In this document: piece after piece, positions 21,393-33,919 of the stretch
Layout: the number at the start of each line of letters is the position of its first letter
How positions within the stretch are numbered: position 1 is the first letter of the stretch
Origin: Astrothelium macrocarpum
Taxonomy: Eukaryota; Ascomycota; Dothideomycetes; Trypetheliales; Trypetheliaceae
Reading direction: 5' to 3'
Assembly (NCBI GenBank): GCA_021030915.1
Contig: JAGEMR010000009.1
Location: forward strand, 372,001-436,000
DNA: 64,000 bases
Position numbers and translations under genes: made by a program
Notes under the pieces: model-generated
Told to the model about the DNA's origin: nothing
Seen by the model: the letters and a program-made list of their open reading frames with translations, nothing else
The model's database searches: none

Positions 21393-22388
21393 ATGAGCGG
21401 AATACCACTTCACGGCTCTTGCAGCTGCGGCCGCAATGAATACATCATTCTCATGCCTCGAGACCACTCCACCACCACCGATCTCGCACAAGTCTTTTTC
21501 GACAGCGGCAGCGCAAACCGTAAGGCAGCCTATCTCCCATCCACCCATCGATTTACCAAATCCCCCCCCCCACGCGGCCCCCCAATATTCGCACCATTTC
21601 CCATATCAACACACTCCCCACACCCGTGGCCCCCACCCTTCTAAATCCCATTCCCTCGCATCCCGCACTAATTGCAAAATTGCTGACCCGAACGCGCTTT
21701 CCTTTCTTCAGGCCGCCACCAAGCCGCACCGCTGACGGCATGGCTCCGCGTGCCACTCGCCTGGTACCAGTCCCGCACGCACGCCTTCTACCCGGACGAG
21801 ACCCACTCCTCCATCCGCCGCACCTTCACCTCCGCGCCCGCGACGCCGACGGTCGCGACGCGCCGCCAGTTCTGCGGGTACTGTGGCACGCAGCTGTCGA
21901 GTTGGCATGAGCGGACGAGACGCGATGCCGAGTTTATCAGCTTGACGCTGGGGAGCTTGGTGGGTGAGGATTTGGATCGGTTGGTGGGATTGGGTCTGTT
22001 ACCTGATGAAGAAGAGGATGAGGAGACAAGAGATGATGATGGGGAGGGAGAGGTGGTGGGAGAGGGACAGGAGCGGGAATCAGAAGAGGTGGTCAGAAGG
22101 GAGGAAGAGGAGGGCGTGCGGGAGGTTACCAGGGCAACAAGAGGAGGAGGAGGGGACACGGTGAGGGGGTTTCCATGGTTTGAGACGATGATTGAGAATA
22201 GCCGGTTAGGCAGGGTGAAGAGGCAGAAAGGGGGACACACAAGTCAGGATGGGAGCGTGAGGGTTGAGTGGGAGGTAGTAGAGGTAGACGGCTCGGCGGA
22301 CGAGGGGAGAGAGGCGGAGGAGCAAAGAGGTACGAAGCGGAAAGGCGGTGCGATAGGGGAGGAGGATGTGCAGATGGGAAGTTTGTAA
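21393..22388 (+). CDS. GFA/CENP-V-fold domain protein with acidic tail
   Basis: Two exons, 21393-21519 and 21712-22388, 267 aa. A 192-nt intron, long for this window, splits an Arg codon (SGSAN|R|RHQAAPLTAWLRVP). GFA motifs are HGSCSCGRNEY at the N-terminus, PLTAWLRVPLAWY, FYPDETHSSIRR, and RRQFCGYCGTQLSSW. The first C-x-C and the last C-x2-C zinc ligands are present. The middle Cys motif of glutathione-dependent formaldehyde-activating enzymes is absent (FFDSGSANRR instead), so the zinc site is partial and enzymatic activity is doubtful. After about residue 130 the protein turns into a low-complexity tail rich in Glu, Arg and Gly, carried on purine-rich coding sequence. Function unknown. Confidence 0.8.
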
Positions 22389-23006
22389 TGGGGAGGGACG
22401 GAGCAGGCGGAAGGTTCTTTGCTTCAACATTTTTTATGCGAAACATATGGGACTGTGGGCTGATATCTTGTTAGAATGGGCATGTTTACATTTGCCGGGC
22501 GCTTTTCCTTTGCACTGTATATGTTGCCAGCATTCATGGCGGGCGCAAGTCTACCATGTTCTTGGTCAGACGGTCACGAAAAGTTTGTCATTAAGTCTAT
22601 AGTGTACATTAGTGCAAGGAACGTAAAGGGGAAAAGCCCGACCCAGCCAGTTATATTCGAGGAATTAAGGGTAGGGCTGTAAAAGCATGCAGAGTTGCGT
22701 CAGCAAAAGCAATTCTATGGCGCATCCTCAACGTAGATGGCAAACTGCCTACTCTACTACCCTACAGACTTGCGCAAATAAGCATGGAAATCCGAGAACT
22801 AAGAACCAAATGCATCAGCCCATCTATGTACATTTCTTGTGGCTGTCACCTAGCTGCCAAGCTAGGATTAGCTTTTGCAAAGTTTATCTCTGCCAAGCTA
22901 GTTGCGACTGGGGATAAGAGATAGGTTCCAAAATGACGTGTCTGGCATTTTTGACCATGAACGAAATCGTGTGCGGTCGTCGATCTTGCATCTCTAATTT
23001 TCTTCA
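22389..23006. other. Intergenic
   Basis: 618 bp between two plus-strand genes; short frames only (at most 78 codons), nothing recognised. Confidence 0.4.
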
Positions 23007-24830
23007 ATGTCTGAGCTTGGCAATGCTTCCATTATGAGTGATACCAAGGAGAAGCAGGATGCGATCATTCCAGCTGGGAACGATGATGGAGAACTTGAAG
23101 GACGATTAGTTGTCAATGCGTCAGGTCATGTACAAGAACTTGACCGTCAATTTGGGCTATTCAGTATCTGTTCCCTGGGAATTTGTACGGATAATGCTTG
23201 GTCTTCACAGGCTGCTAGTATTGTGGGTTCTGGTCAATGGCTTTTCCATCATACACAACCTGACCGTCACAGGTTGTCGCTCTCTACAACGGAGGCCCTC
23301 CTGGAGTCATATATGAGCTCCTCGCAGTTTCATTCTTCTATCTTCTGATATGTGCATGCATCGCTGAATTGGCGTCTGCGATCCCATCATCTGCCGGAGG
23401 TGCGTCGTTGAGAACGCACACGAGAGAATATCACAGCTCACAAGTTGCGTAGTCTACCACTGGGCTTTCGTTACTGGAGGTCCGAGATGGGGTCGAATAT
23501 GTAGCTGGTATGCTGGCTGGTGGAATGTATTCGCATGGCTCTTTGGTGTTGGCGCCTCAAGCAACATCAATGGCGAAATCGTAATGTCGATATACGCCAT
23601 GTACCATCCAGGCTTCACGCCACAACGCTGGCAAGTCTTTATCGTCTACATTATCGTCACGTGGATCTGTTGCTTCTGTGTGCTTTTTGCGAATCGGATT
23701 CTCCCATTCATAAATCGGGTGGGCCTTGTCGTTACTCTGGGTGGCCTTCTTGCCACAATTCTTGTCTGTGCTATCATGCCCGGCGTCAAACATTCTGGGT
23801 ACGCTACGAATCGGTCAGTGTGGACAGATTGGAATAACCAAACGGGATGGTCAAATAGTGGATTCGTCTTTCTTGCAGGGATGCTGAACGGGTCGGGTCT
23901 ACTCGCTGACTTTTCATTGAATATCAAAGAACTGACAGTGAAACAGGGCCTACGGCATCGGTACCCCGGATATAATCTCTCATCTTGCGGAAGAGATTCC
24001 CAACCCTCGAGTCAATCTTCCAAAAGCGATTTTTGCACAGATGCTCATCGCCATTGGCACGACGTTTGTCTTTCTGGTGGCAATCTTTTACTCAATCCAC
24101 TCGTTTGATGATGTCCTCAGTAGTGATTATCTCTTTCCAATGGTTGAAATCTATTACCAAGCAACGTCTTCGCGTGGGGGTACCCTTGGACTTTTACTGC
24201 TCATCTTTTTCCCACTGCTTGTTGCAATAATCGGCTCATATACCACCGCGGGCCGGCTACTTTGGACGCTAGCACGAGACGATGCAACCCCGTTCAGTAA
24301 TTATTTAAGTCATGTCAGTGACACTTGGAGAAATCCATTTAGGGCGACTGTCGCTTGTGGCTGCATTTGCACAGTGCTAGGTTGCATATATGTCGGATCG
24401 GCAACAGCGTTCAACGCTTTAGTAGCAAGCTTTGTTGTTTTGAGCACCCTTAGTTACTTGGCAGCGATTTTGTACGTTGGCCCAGATGACAGGATGATTC
24501 CTTTGCTAATTATGAGGTAGGCCCCACCTTCTTACCCGGCGCGCATATGTCACGCCCGGACCGTTTTGGATGGCAGGAATGACGGGCCTGGTAATTCCCG
24601 GTATCAGCTGCGCTTACATGATCGTGTGGAATATCATCTTCTTCTTTCCCTATTCGCTACCCGTAACAGCGACCAATATGAATTACTCAGTCGTAATTGC
24701 GGGAGGGCTAACCTTGCTCTTGACGTGTTGGTGGTTTTGGAAGAGCAGGCACGGATATAGGGGTCCAAATCTTCAGCATGATGAAGGTGTGGTAGAAGAC
24801 GATATTGCGATACGGGGCGAAAAGGATTGA
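23007..24830 (+). CDS. APC-family amino-acid/GABA permease
   Basis: Five exons, 23007-23222, 23273-23399, 23453-23891, 23947-24471 and 24521-24830, 538 aa. About 12 hydrophobic segments. Family sequences include RQFGLFSICSLGICTDNAW, YNGGPPGVIYELLAVSFFY, AELASAIPSSAG, YHWAFVTGGPRWGR, WYAGWWNVFAWLFG, GASSNINGEIV and LAEEIPNPRVNLPKAI. Others are SRGGTLGLLLLIFFPLLVA and YTTAGRLLWTLARDDATPFS. This is the fungal GABA/choline (Uga4/Hnm1-like) subgroup of plasma-membrane permeases. All four introns are short (49-55 nt). Each choice was fixed by family continuity, for example SI|VVALYNGG and AGMLNG|AYGIGTPD. The acceptor for the last intron must be GTAG at 24520, because the earlier AG creates a stop. 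Substrate specificity cannot be told from sequence. Confidence 0.88.
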
Positions 24831-27446
24831 TTCCATTCTTGTACACAGTAGCAGTATCCGAATACGGATATGCCTTCCTAGATGGTGATGCTTCAATCAA
24901 AAAGAGACTCATTCGTGGCTCTGGGATAATGAAAAATTCGGATGCTTGCAGGGACCAATAAATTACTCCGGCTAGTCTTGCCTATAAGGTTCGCAGAACC
25001 TCAAATTGTACAGGCTTTAGATTGGATTGATGCTGTAGAATTGCCAAGGTAATGGGTCGGGCTCCCAGGCGTTGCATGAACTGGGTAAAAGCTAAGATTC
25101 CCCATGGCCTGAGTTCCACAACGGGCCCTTGAGCTACAAGAAAGGGGCGTCCGTGAGAGATTGGGCGGGATTGCGACATTGGCAGCCCCGGACCCACGCT
25201 CGTGGTGTCAGCTTCGTGTCAATGGCACGTTTAACGAAACCGAAGACGTCGCTTTGGGCTTCACGCCTCTCAGCAAGAACGACACCCAAGGCTTGGAGCC
25301 GAGGTTTGGTGGCGTGCATCGCTGGGAGATGCCCTGTCGCGTCGCTTTCTCCTGTGACACAAAGTCGGATGATCCACGGCAGCGCGTCCAGAGCCCCAGA
25401 CCCTGGCAGGCTACCACATGGGCATCGGTGGCGTCGCCCGCCCTCTCTTGTGACAGCTGCGCTCTCGTCTTGTGGCCGGATACGGATGGGCGCTGGCGGA
25501 TGCGAGATCGGCTTGCTGACGATGAAGGCGTGGTTGTTTGCCAGCAGCTCGAATCTATTGAAGCCTAAACAGCGATTGCTGAAACAATTCGCCGCATCGA
25601 CCCTCACGGATCAGACGATGGCAGCGTGTTGTTGTTCGCCAGCTGCTAGGGCAGCCAACATTTCACCTCCACACCCCTCGCAGGCCACAAACGCGCCGGT
25701 GTGGCTTTGGTGCGGTCTCGTCAAAATACTCCGCCGAGACTGGGCATCAATATCCTGACTATTCAGGCTTGTTGCCGCTAGTAGAACTGTCGACGCTAGT
25801 TAAAGCTGGATGGCTACCGAATTAACCCTACACGTAAACTCCTTTCCCGCAAGCGCAAATGGCTACCGCTCTAGTTAGCTTGAGTTTCATCAAGCCTTCC
25901 CATCCTCCCCGGGACGGCGGCGTACTATCTCTCCACGTCTGAACAATCCTGACCGCCACGATGGCCCTCTCCACGGCAACTGCGGATCGTGGTAACCTCT
26001 TCGGCAGGGGAGACAGTCGTGCGTTTATGTGGGCACGGCAAGGCACCAAAAGTGTCCGAGCTGATTGGTCGCTAATTGTTGCCATCGTTTGTGCCGCTGG
26101 CTCAAGCACTCGGTTTACGTCATATGTCAAGGTGAGGAGACTTTTCTGTGCGAGAGGATTGGAGAGTATCATCAGGAGAGCTCGCAGCCAAATGAGGTCA
26201 GCCTCCACGTGGAGATGTGGCGCTAAAAAGAGGGCGTTTCAGTCATTCAGCTCCTGAACTCAACCACGCGGCAATGCTTGAACAGGCCTGTTGCTGGCTT
26301 GGCCATGCACTTGCATCGCTCTAACCGGCTTGGACTTGGACAGAGAGCAACGCATTGCCGCCTATTCGCTCAAGCAAGCACCGAAGTTTGATCAGCACTG
26401 CATTACGCTTCCCTGCCTACCACAGAATGTTGGTTTCAGGGCGCAAGTTTTGTCGTTGGAGGGCTGGACCTGCGGCCCTATCATGCGCCCATCCTGGAAC
26501 AGATGCAAAGGGGGACGGTTGGAGTATCGGGCAGCACGTGGATGACAGCCAGTGTAGCGTCACTCTGCAGGCGGGGGCTTTGACATGCCACATGCGGCGG
26601 AAATGCCCTGTCCCAATTGGTATGGCCCGGCTGGCTAATGATCCCGCTGGTGAAGGCCTACCCACGGGGTTGGGGCTGGGATCCCAGGCCTTCGGTGCGT
26701 ACCAGGACGCTCCCTTGTGGGGGTCAACTTCAGGACGCTCTCCTAGCAGCTGATCCATGCTCATAACAATGATTATTCGGTGCGTCTGAACTGCTGCTGT
26801 CCTGGATAGTCTGACGGCGACGGGGACAAGAAGACCCAACGGCCTCGCGCCCCTCGTGAGCCGCGTCTAGAGATTTTACAGATTAGATCATCTCCTCTGC
26901 TAAAATTCCGCAGACGTCTCCCAATCTGGACCTGTTGCCTGATCCCCGTTCCCCGCAGTCTCATGCTATGCGAATTTCGTTCCGAGTAAAGGCCAGCGCT
27001 TTCGGGAATAATTAAGCGGACGCGTGTCTGGCATCCGATCGATCAGCACTGTTCTCCCTCCAGGGTTCTATTGCACGAGACTAACTGGGTGGTGGAAAAT
27101 ACCCAGCCGTCATCATTTGCTTCTAACGATCCATCTGCTTCGGTGCGCACAGGCGTGCAGCCTCGAGGCTCTCATTAACCCTGTAAGCCTAACGGCTTAG
27201 TGACTGATTCTCGGGCTCCAAACGTACAAGCCGCTTACACAATATTTCGCCCAGTTCTTGCTGCTGACAAGTTTGTTGTACGTATACTTCTGGCCGAGAG
27301 CCCAGCAGCCATCCGCTGATCGGTATCCCGTCCTGTCAGCACCTTGATCCATGCCTGTGGTTCAGGTACGAACAGCCTGTTTCCACAATCCGCCTGCTCT
27401 CTTTTCTCACTGCCCAATAAAACATTCTGCCTGCTTGCCATTCTCG
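24831..27446. other. Long intergenic region upstream of bZIP gene
   Basis: 2.6 kb with higher G+C than the desert further right. Opposed open frames overlap at 25129-25758 (plus, 209 codons) and 25134-25607 (minus, 157 codons). Neither resembles any family and both look like chance frames in GC-rich DNA. It may hold a long promoter or leader for the bZIP gene. Confidence 0.45.
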
Positions 27447-28693
27447 ATGTCGACTTTTGAAAAACAAAGCCCTCCAGACCATTATTCTTCAGAAAATTCC
27501 GAATCCAAAAAGAGACCAAATCCCAACTCAACCGGTAAACGAGCATCTAGAGCTGGAACTCGTAGTGTGACTACTTTGACTGCCGCCCAGCTGGAACGCA
27601 AGCGCGCAAACGATCGAGAAGCTCAGAGAGCCATCAGGCAAAGAACCAAAGATCACATTGAGAATTTAGAGAGACGGATTGAGGAGCTCACTTCAAATCA
27701 GGGCGTCACTGAGAAATTAATCCAGCGAAATAAAGAACTTGAAAATGAAAATGCGCTATTACGAAGTCGACTTGGACCAGCAGCTGTGCCTCTTGGAGTT
27801 GATGGACAAGGTAGGCTCTTTAGGCAGCAGCATTCATTTTTTTTTAAAGTTGACCCTTAGATGGAGCAGAACATGCGTCTTTGACTTCTGGAATAGATGC
27901 AAGTGGTCTTGCGATGGGCATGCCGTCGTCGGGTTCGAACACGCTTCAACCTATGGGACAACAAAGAACGTCCAGTACAGCAACACCCCAAAGACAAACA
28001 TCATCTACACCAACGCCATCTACGATTTCTCAATCAGATCCATGGCAACAACATGGAGCAGCCTATAACCCAACGAATCCCTCTCCAATCTCTCGCTCCT
28101 CGCATCCAGAAATGGGTCAGCAAAGCAGTATTTGGCGCACCGATTCAAACGAATCCGACCGAAGTCCACCAGTTATGCAGCCAGGAATATCTTCGGGAGT
28201 AAATTATGGATATATGATGGATACTTCCAATCGACCAATGCCTTATCGAGGCGACGCGTCCATATCGTCATACACATCACCTTCTCTCGCATCCGAATAC
28301 CAGCAACGACTGAACTCTATGCCACAAGAATACAAATCTGGACAAAACTATCCGCCACGTTCCGCCAATCAACCACCACAACAAGATTATTCTGCAAGTA
28401 GATCTTCGTCGCATTTACCAGAATATCAGACTGGCACGCAATCATCAGAATACGCGTCACGGGGGCCAATACCGGCATCTGGCTATCAAGGCCGAGAATT
28501 AGGTGGGCAAAATCAAGGCATGAGCAGTGGAGCAGTAACATATTGTGCAATGCCGGTTTCTCAGTCATATTTGGCGACCGCGCCAGCAAGTCAACAAGCC
28601 CCGGCTACAAGTTATCCAGTTCAACAAGGCGTAGGAGCAATGCAGCCACAACACACGGGGTCTATGCGTTATTACGATCCCAATGTGGGATAA
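27447..28693 (+). CDS. bZIP transcription factor
   Basis: Two exons, 27447-27810 and 27861-28693, 398 aa. The 50-nt intron (GTAGGC...CCTTAG, branch TTGACC) splits a GAT codon. Basic region RKRANDREAQRAIRQR lies at about residues 51-66. A leucine-zipper-like coiled coil follows to about 110 (ENLERRIEEL...NKELENENALLRSRL). The rest is low-complexity Ser/Gln/Pro/Tyr-rich, typical of activation regions. The N-A-Q-A-R core of DNA contact is intact (NDREAQRAIR). An in-frame upstream ATG at 27351 would add 32 residues without similarity; the ATG at 27447 is preferred. Target genes are unknown. The neighbouring permease and oxygenase give no clear pathway. Confidence 0.88.
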
Positions 28694-29516
28694 CAATATG
28701 CCTTCTTGGGGAGAGCTATTGACTATATAAGCAAGGAAATTTTTTCGGTCCCGTTTCTAAGCGCGTTGGCCATTGGCTGCCACAAAAGTTTCGGTCGGAT
28801 TTGGAATCATGATTTCCAAGCTCAATGTGCTTTTACCGCTAGAAGCCCTGCACCTCCATCAGATTGATTCGCATCTTTTGCCGGAATTTGGCTTTTGGTC
28901 TCAGGATGTTTTGGCTGCGCCTGCTCGGCTCGCACCAGCGCTAACAGATCGGGATACTACGAATCGGTTAGCCCTTTCGTCCCCTCAAATACACGAAGCT
29001 TGAAAATCAAAGCAGTAAAGAGTCATGCCGAAGAATGTATCGTGAATGGCAAATTGAAGTTGTCAGAAAGGCGAAACAAGATATGAGTAACAACCATGAG
29101 TAGCAAACGTGGAAACAGGCACAAATACAGCTTTCAAAGCAGATAATACCGTTTAGAACTCGATGCTATTGCGGTTCGAGCAGTATGCTCCACACAATCC
29201 GGGATACACGGATGATCCATGGAGCAGCTCTTTCATATCGCGAGTCATGAACACTTGTATCTCTGGGGAAATAACAATTCTTGACTCGAGTGTCTGGTAT
29301 GAAATCAAGTAACCAAATATGGCAAGATTGGGGGATTGGACCCTTCTAATCCGATCCGGATACCGTCGGCATCGGGACATGGGTGTATGCTTGTGGTACG
29401 GTACATCGACCGTCTCCACGTTGGAATATGCGGGCACATGCATAGAAAAAGATCGTTCCAGACGAACAGAAAGAATATGCAAAGTGATGGATGACATGCG
29501 AAGCTTGGCAGAGAAA
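28694..29516. other. Convergent 3' region
   Basis: 823 bp between the stops of the bZIP gene and the oxygenase gene. It contains a minus-strand frame (29153-29545) that could in part be an extra 3' exon of the oxygenase if donor GTGAGT at about 29543 is used; otherwise nothing. Confidence 0.4.
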
Positions 29517-31033
29517 TCACATTGACGAAAAAAAGAAACAGTCACTCACCCATCGCTCTCCCACGTCCGGATGGCTCTTCACCCGATTCATCAACGTCGC
29601 CTCCCCCAAATGTCCCCATCTACCCTTCACAAACGTAAACTCCACATCATCTCTCCGGCCACCTTGCCTCCGCACCACCTCCCCCCGCAACGCTCGCACC
29701 TCCTCCGGCACCTCCATACTCTCAAACGTGGCATCATACGACACGCCCTGGAAGAACGGCACCGAATACCGCGCCCCTTCGCCCGGCAGCGGGCTCAGCA
29801 CGCGATGCGTCGTCGACGCACACACACCCCCCGTCAGCGCCTCCAGTCCCTGTCCGATAGCCACCACGAGCGTCCCCTCGCGCGGTGGCACGTCCACCCA
29901 TTGGCCCGCCACGTTCTGCGCCTGCAGCCCCCGCTGCGGCGACGCCTGCAGCAGGTACGACGACAGCATGCTGTCCTTGTGCGGCCCCACCCCCTGGGCG
30001 CGCGCCTCGTGGCCGGCCTCCTTGAGACTGCTACGCCGGCCCGCGCGCCACACGCGAGCGGGCTCGGCTGCAGGCGCGTCGTCGCCGTCAACAACAGCGG
30101 CTTCGGGCGCAGCAGCCGCGGCTGCAATGGGGTCTGCGAAGACGTCCAGCCGGGGCGCCATCTCCGGGTACTTGACGAGCTTGAGCTTGTGCTGCTGGTC
30201 GGCGTCGAAGAAGCGGGCGAAGGCGTCCGGGGCCAGGCCGATGGCCTCGGCGATCAGCGAGGTGAAGAGGGTGGCGATGGCGCTGAGCTGGCGCATGTAT
30301 TCTTCGAAGACGGGGCGGAAGGCCGGGAGGTGGGTAGGCGAGGGCCATTGGTTCGGGCCGTGGAGGTTGTGGTAGCGGGGGCTGGTGGGACCGGGGAGGG
30401 CGTGTGGGGTGGAGAGGTCGAGCTGTTCTCGTTGGTCTGCGTGCTTGGCGGTGGTTTCGTTTCCGAGCTGGAATTGGGAAAAAAGCGGGCTGGCGTTAGT
30501 GGGATATTGTTGTTTGTTTGAGACGCTGGTTTGGTAAATCACGTGGTGGAAATACCCCGGGTGGGAGGCTAGCATTGCTTTTTTGTTTTTTTGATGAAAA
30601 GAGTTTTGTGCATGTTTGAGTGAATTAAAAGGTTTGCTAAACTTTGATATAGCGATGATGAATCATAACATTGCATCTCAATGCATTTTCTTTTGTTTTT
30701 TTCCTTCTTTCTTTCCCAGTCCAACGACGTTTTCTCACACAAAGGGAAAGCGGGCCCCAAAAAAAAAGAAAAACTCACCCTTGAATATCCCAAGAAGCTC
30801 TTTTCGTTCTTCATCTCGATCTTCAATTTCTCCTCCATTGGGAGCTCCTCAAAGAATCTGCGTGCTTCCGCGCATACCCGCTCCACCAGCTCTTCATCAA
30901 GTCCCGTCTCAGATAGGTACAAGAAGCCGACGTTGATTAGCGTCGAGCGCAGCTCTTCAAGAAATACTGGTTTCGTCTTAGGGTCCCGGGCCTGCGAAAG
31001 CGCAAGCGTGGGGATTTCGGTGAAACTAGCCAT
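29517..31033 (-). CDS. Isopenicillin-N-synthase-like 2-oxoglutarate/Fe(II) oxygenase
   Basis: Two exons on the minus strand, 31033-30779 and 30467-29517, about 401 aa. The N-terminal dioxygenase domain reads TEIPTLALSQARDPKTK, then INVGFLYLSETG and KSFLGYSR. The frame continues after a 311-nt intron (GTGAGT...TTCCAG) as LGNETTAKHADQREQ and LHGPNQWPS. Iron ligands HKD (GVGPHKDSM) and THRVLSP, and the 2-oxoglutarate-binding RYSVPFF, are present. A family-typical end would be SHPDVGERW; here GTGAGT follows at once and the frame then runs to a stop at 29517. A further short 3' exon is therefore possible and the last dozen residues are uncertain. Such enzymes oxidise small metabolites; the substrate is unknown. 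Exon 2 has very high G+C and large antisense frames. Confidence 0.85.
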
Positions 31034-33919
31034 GATTCCTGCAGAGGAGGGATTCAGGAAGGAAGTGATAGTCGTGGACAGTCGCTTTAGGGATCCAGCC
31101 AGACGTGTATAGTGACCGAACCAAGTCCGACGTTAGAAATGAGATTGGAGAGAAAAAAAGAAAGATAGTTGGCTGGGAAATTGGCCGTCAATTGGTTGGG
31201 GAGATAGGGCTTAGGTACGACACCGAGGTGGGACGCCCGTATCAATCCCAGCTACCAGTGATAATCAAGCGCAAACACAATAGCAGCAACAAGCGCGCTG
31301 CATTTGACGATGAAGGCCAAAATCACGCCTGCAGTCAGTACAGACATGTTTACAAAAACACCGAACGGAATCTTTCACCTCCAGCAGGTGCGCTCTGAAG
31401 GCCAACCTTGAAGCGTTGGGGATTGCGCAATGGAGGAGGGGCATGGCGGGGTAGTTTAAAGCAGATGGGATGCTCCACAGGTACGTACAGTACGTACTGT
31501 AAGGCAATCCCTACCGTCAGCCTTCTTCTAAGAACCAATCGCTTGGGAAAGGATGCAGTGCCTGACATTTGGACGTTCCCGACCTAGCCTCGCGCCCTAG
31601 ATACTCGCTGCGCTAGGTTTCTGCACGACTTCAAAGCTAGCTGCAGCCTAGTCTTCCTTCACGAGCTCCGTCGCCTCCAAGTGCTTGAGGCTTACACTTG
31701 TACTCCGGTGAGTGGTGTGATGGCGAAGATGGTTCTTGGCAGCTGGTCAACGGCATTTCTATGAGGCTATGCCAAGCCAGACTCAACTGCCGTCCTCGCG
31801 AATCTGTACAAATCATCTTTGTGCCTTTGGCTGCTCTAAGGCGGCTGTGGAGGATTTAATACAAACTTACGCGCTGGCGGCGCTCCATTGGCCAACACAT
31901 TTACTTAAAAATTAATATGCTATGATCTGCAAGTGACGACTTTGGGCGTCGGGCGTTTGAGAGGCTCCCTACGCCCCGATCCTTCTTTGCTTGAAGTGTT
32001 TCCTAATCCATCTAAGAAGACTTCCATTGCTTTTTTCTGGGCCTCGTGACATAATCTCGCTACTGCTTAGTGATGTATCCCTTCGGCTAACTACTTCTCT
32101 ATCAGCCTAGCGTTCGGTAGGATTCACTAGTGAGACATCTCTGCTTAATGTTACTAGACAGAGAGGTGGACCAGACGATCCAAAGGGGAGCATCCTGTGC
32201 TACCACGACCCTCATCCATCCGACTTCGATATGGCGTGCAAAGTGCTCGTCGACATGTCAAGAATAACAAATTGTGTCCGGTTTGTCCGAGGATTACGCC
32301 GAGGCCTTGTTTTTCCGATTTAAATGATGGAATGAAGCCTAATATAATAACCGATTCACTTGCAGCAGTGTGCCGAAAGATTATGCGCAGCTCCGATGCG
32401 CAGACGTTGGTGGAGCTTGCTTCAACCCGCAGTCGTTTCATCGGCTGATAGCGGTTCATGGGCTGCTCTTTGCATGTCCACTCTTGCTCTAACAGTCGTA
32501 CACCTAGCCAAAACCAAAAAGTCGCCGCCGCTGAAGGATCTGCATCTGTAGGTGCGGCTGGTTTTTCTTGTGGAGATTTATGTCCCTTTTTAAAGCGCAT
32601 GGAGGATTGACTGGACATCGCTCCTTGTCTGACCAATGCTCGGTGGGTCTGGAGGTATAGCTGCAGTGCGGTGAGGATCTTGCGGGTCTATTTTGCTGTC
32701 TTGAGATGTGTCTCCGATGTCTGATCTGCTGCTTTCGGCGCTTAAGTCGGACAAGAGCCGGCAATAGCGACTAGCTCCAGTCGAAAATGATCCGAAGGCT
32801 ATGGTATTTCCAGTAACCTTGGAATCGATAGTCTAACGAAGCTGCGACTCCTCGCATCCCGCCAAATATTATGTCGTCTTATACTGGTTGTTTTATTTCT
32901 TACCAACGCGATTGCAAGATAAATCGTTATTTTTCTTTTTCCGTGCATGTAGGCCGGCGTGTGCGCTATCAGAGAGGTATGCGTACTAAAGACTCGGTTC
33001 ACTGTTACGATATGTGCGTAAGCGCCTTCGCAATGCCGATGCACGAAATCTCACGACGAGGGCTTTTTCTGACAGTGGAGTAGAAAGTGACGGACTGTAA
33101 CCTCAGCAACGCTTCAAGCTTCAATTCCGAGATAATGCTGAGCCTGGTTGCATACACAAGCCTAACGGGTCATTGACGAACGACGCAGCAAGGGCCGGCT
33201 TGGCTGCTTTCGAGCTCTTTGGGATAATCATTTCTCTCGTAAGACTTTGAATGTTATGCATCGAGAAGCTGAAGAATGATTGGTGGAGGCATTGAGTGGA
33301 GCTTTTGGAATCAGAAACTTGGCAGCTACTTACCAGGTAGATTGAAAGTACATGGTCCGTGCTAATCGCCTTCTTCTGACATTGTGGATCTGTAGCTTTG
33401 GAGTTAACCGTTCTTGGTTAGTATCTTTTCTAAGGTCCTCCAGCTACTCAGCGTGCCAGCTTACTCCCCTAATCACCAACATTACATCGTTTCATAAAGA
33501 TGAGTCGGCCACCGAGGCAATCGCTACGATAGCGATTGACAGCCTTACGAAAGACTATGTGCCTTGCCAAGAACGATCTTTGCTCTTCTCCGGAAAGTCA
33601 AGAAGGCTCTCTTTGTAATTATCGAGACGGTTCGACATTTCCTTCAAATAGATCAGTATGCATTGATGAGCAGAACCTCGGCCGATTCAGAATTACTTTT
33701 TGAGACCAGTGGCTAATCAAATGCAGGCCTCGCTCTCTACTGTTCCGCAAAGTATCCGGCTAAGTCTCAACTAGCTTTTTCTATTCGCTGACAACCCTGT
33801 ACCATCGTCTTGTCTGGAGACAATCCCTCATCCTTCGAGCACGTATGACCTCTTGTAACCTCTGTGTGAGCTTCTCGACGAGACCTACATCTGTTTTTTC
33901 AGCTTGACCCGGCTAGCAT
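31034..33919. other. Gene desert, left part
   Basis: Nearly 2.9 kb with no recognisable gene. The longest frame is 32154-32636 minus (160 codons), without any known motif. 33352-33618 plus (88 codons) might be a 5' piece of the decayed gene that follows, but I cannot align it to anything. Confidence 0.45.

Noticed and set aside
25129..25758. 209-codon plus frame and overlapping 157-codon minus frame
   Set aside because: No recognisable motif, no plausible intron extension, and both occupy the same GC-rich stretch.
29571..30521. 316-codon plus-strand frame antisense to the oxygenase
   Set aside because: Same cause: high-GC exon; His/Arg-rich translation without family resemblance.
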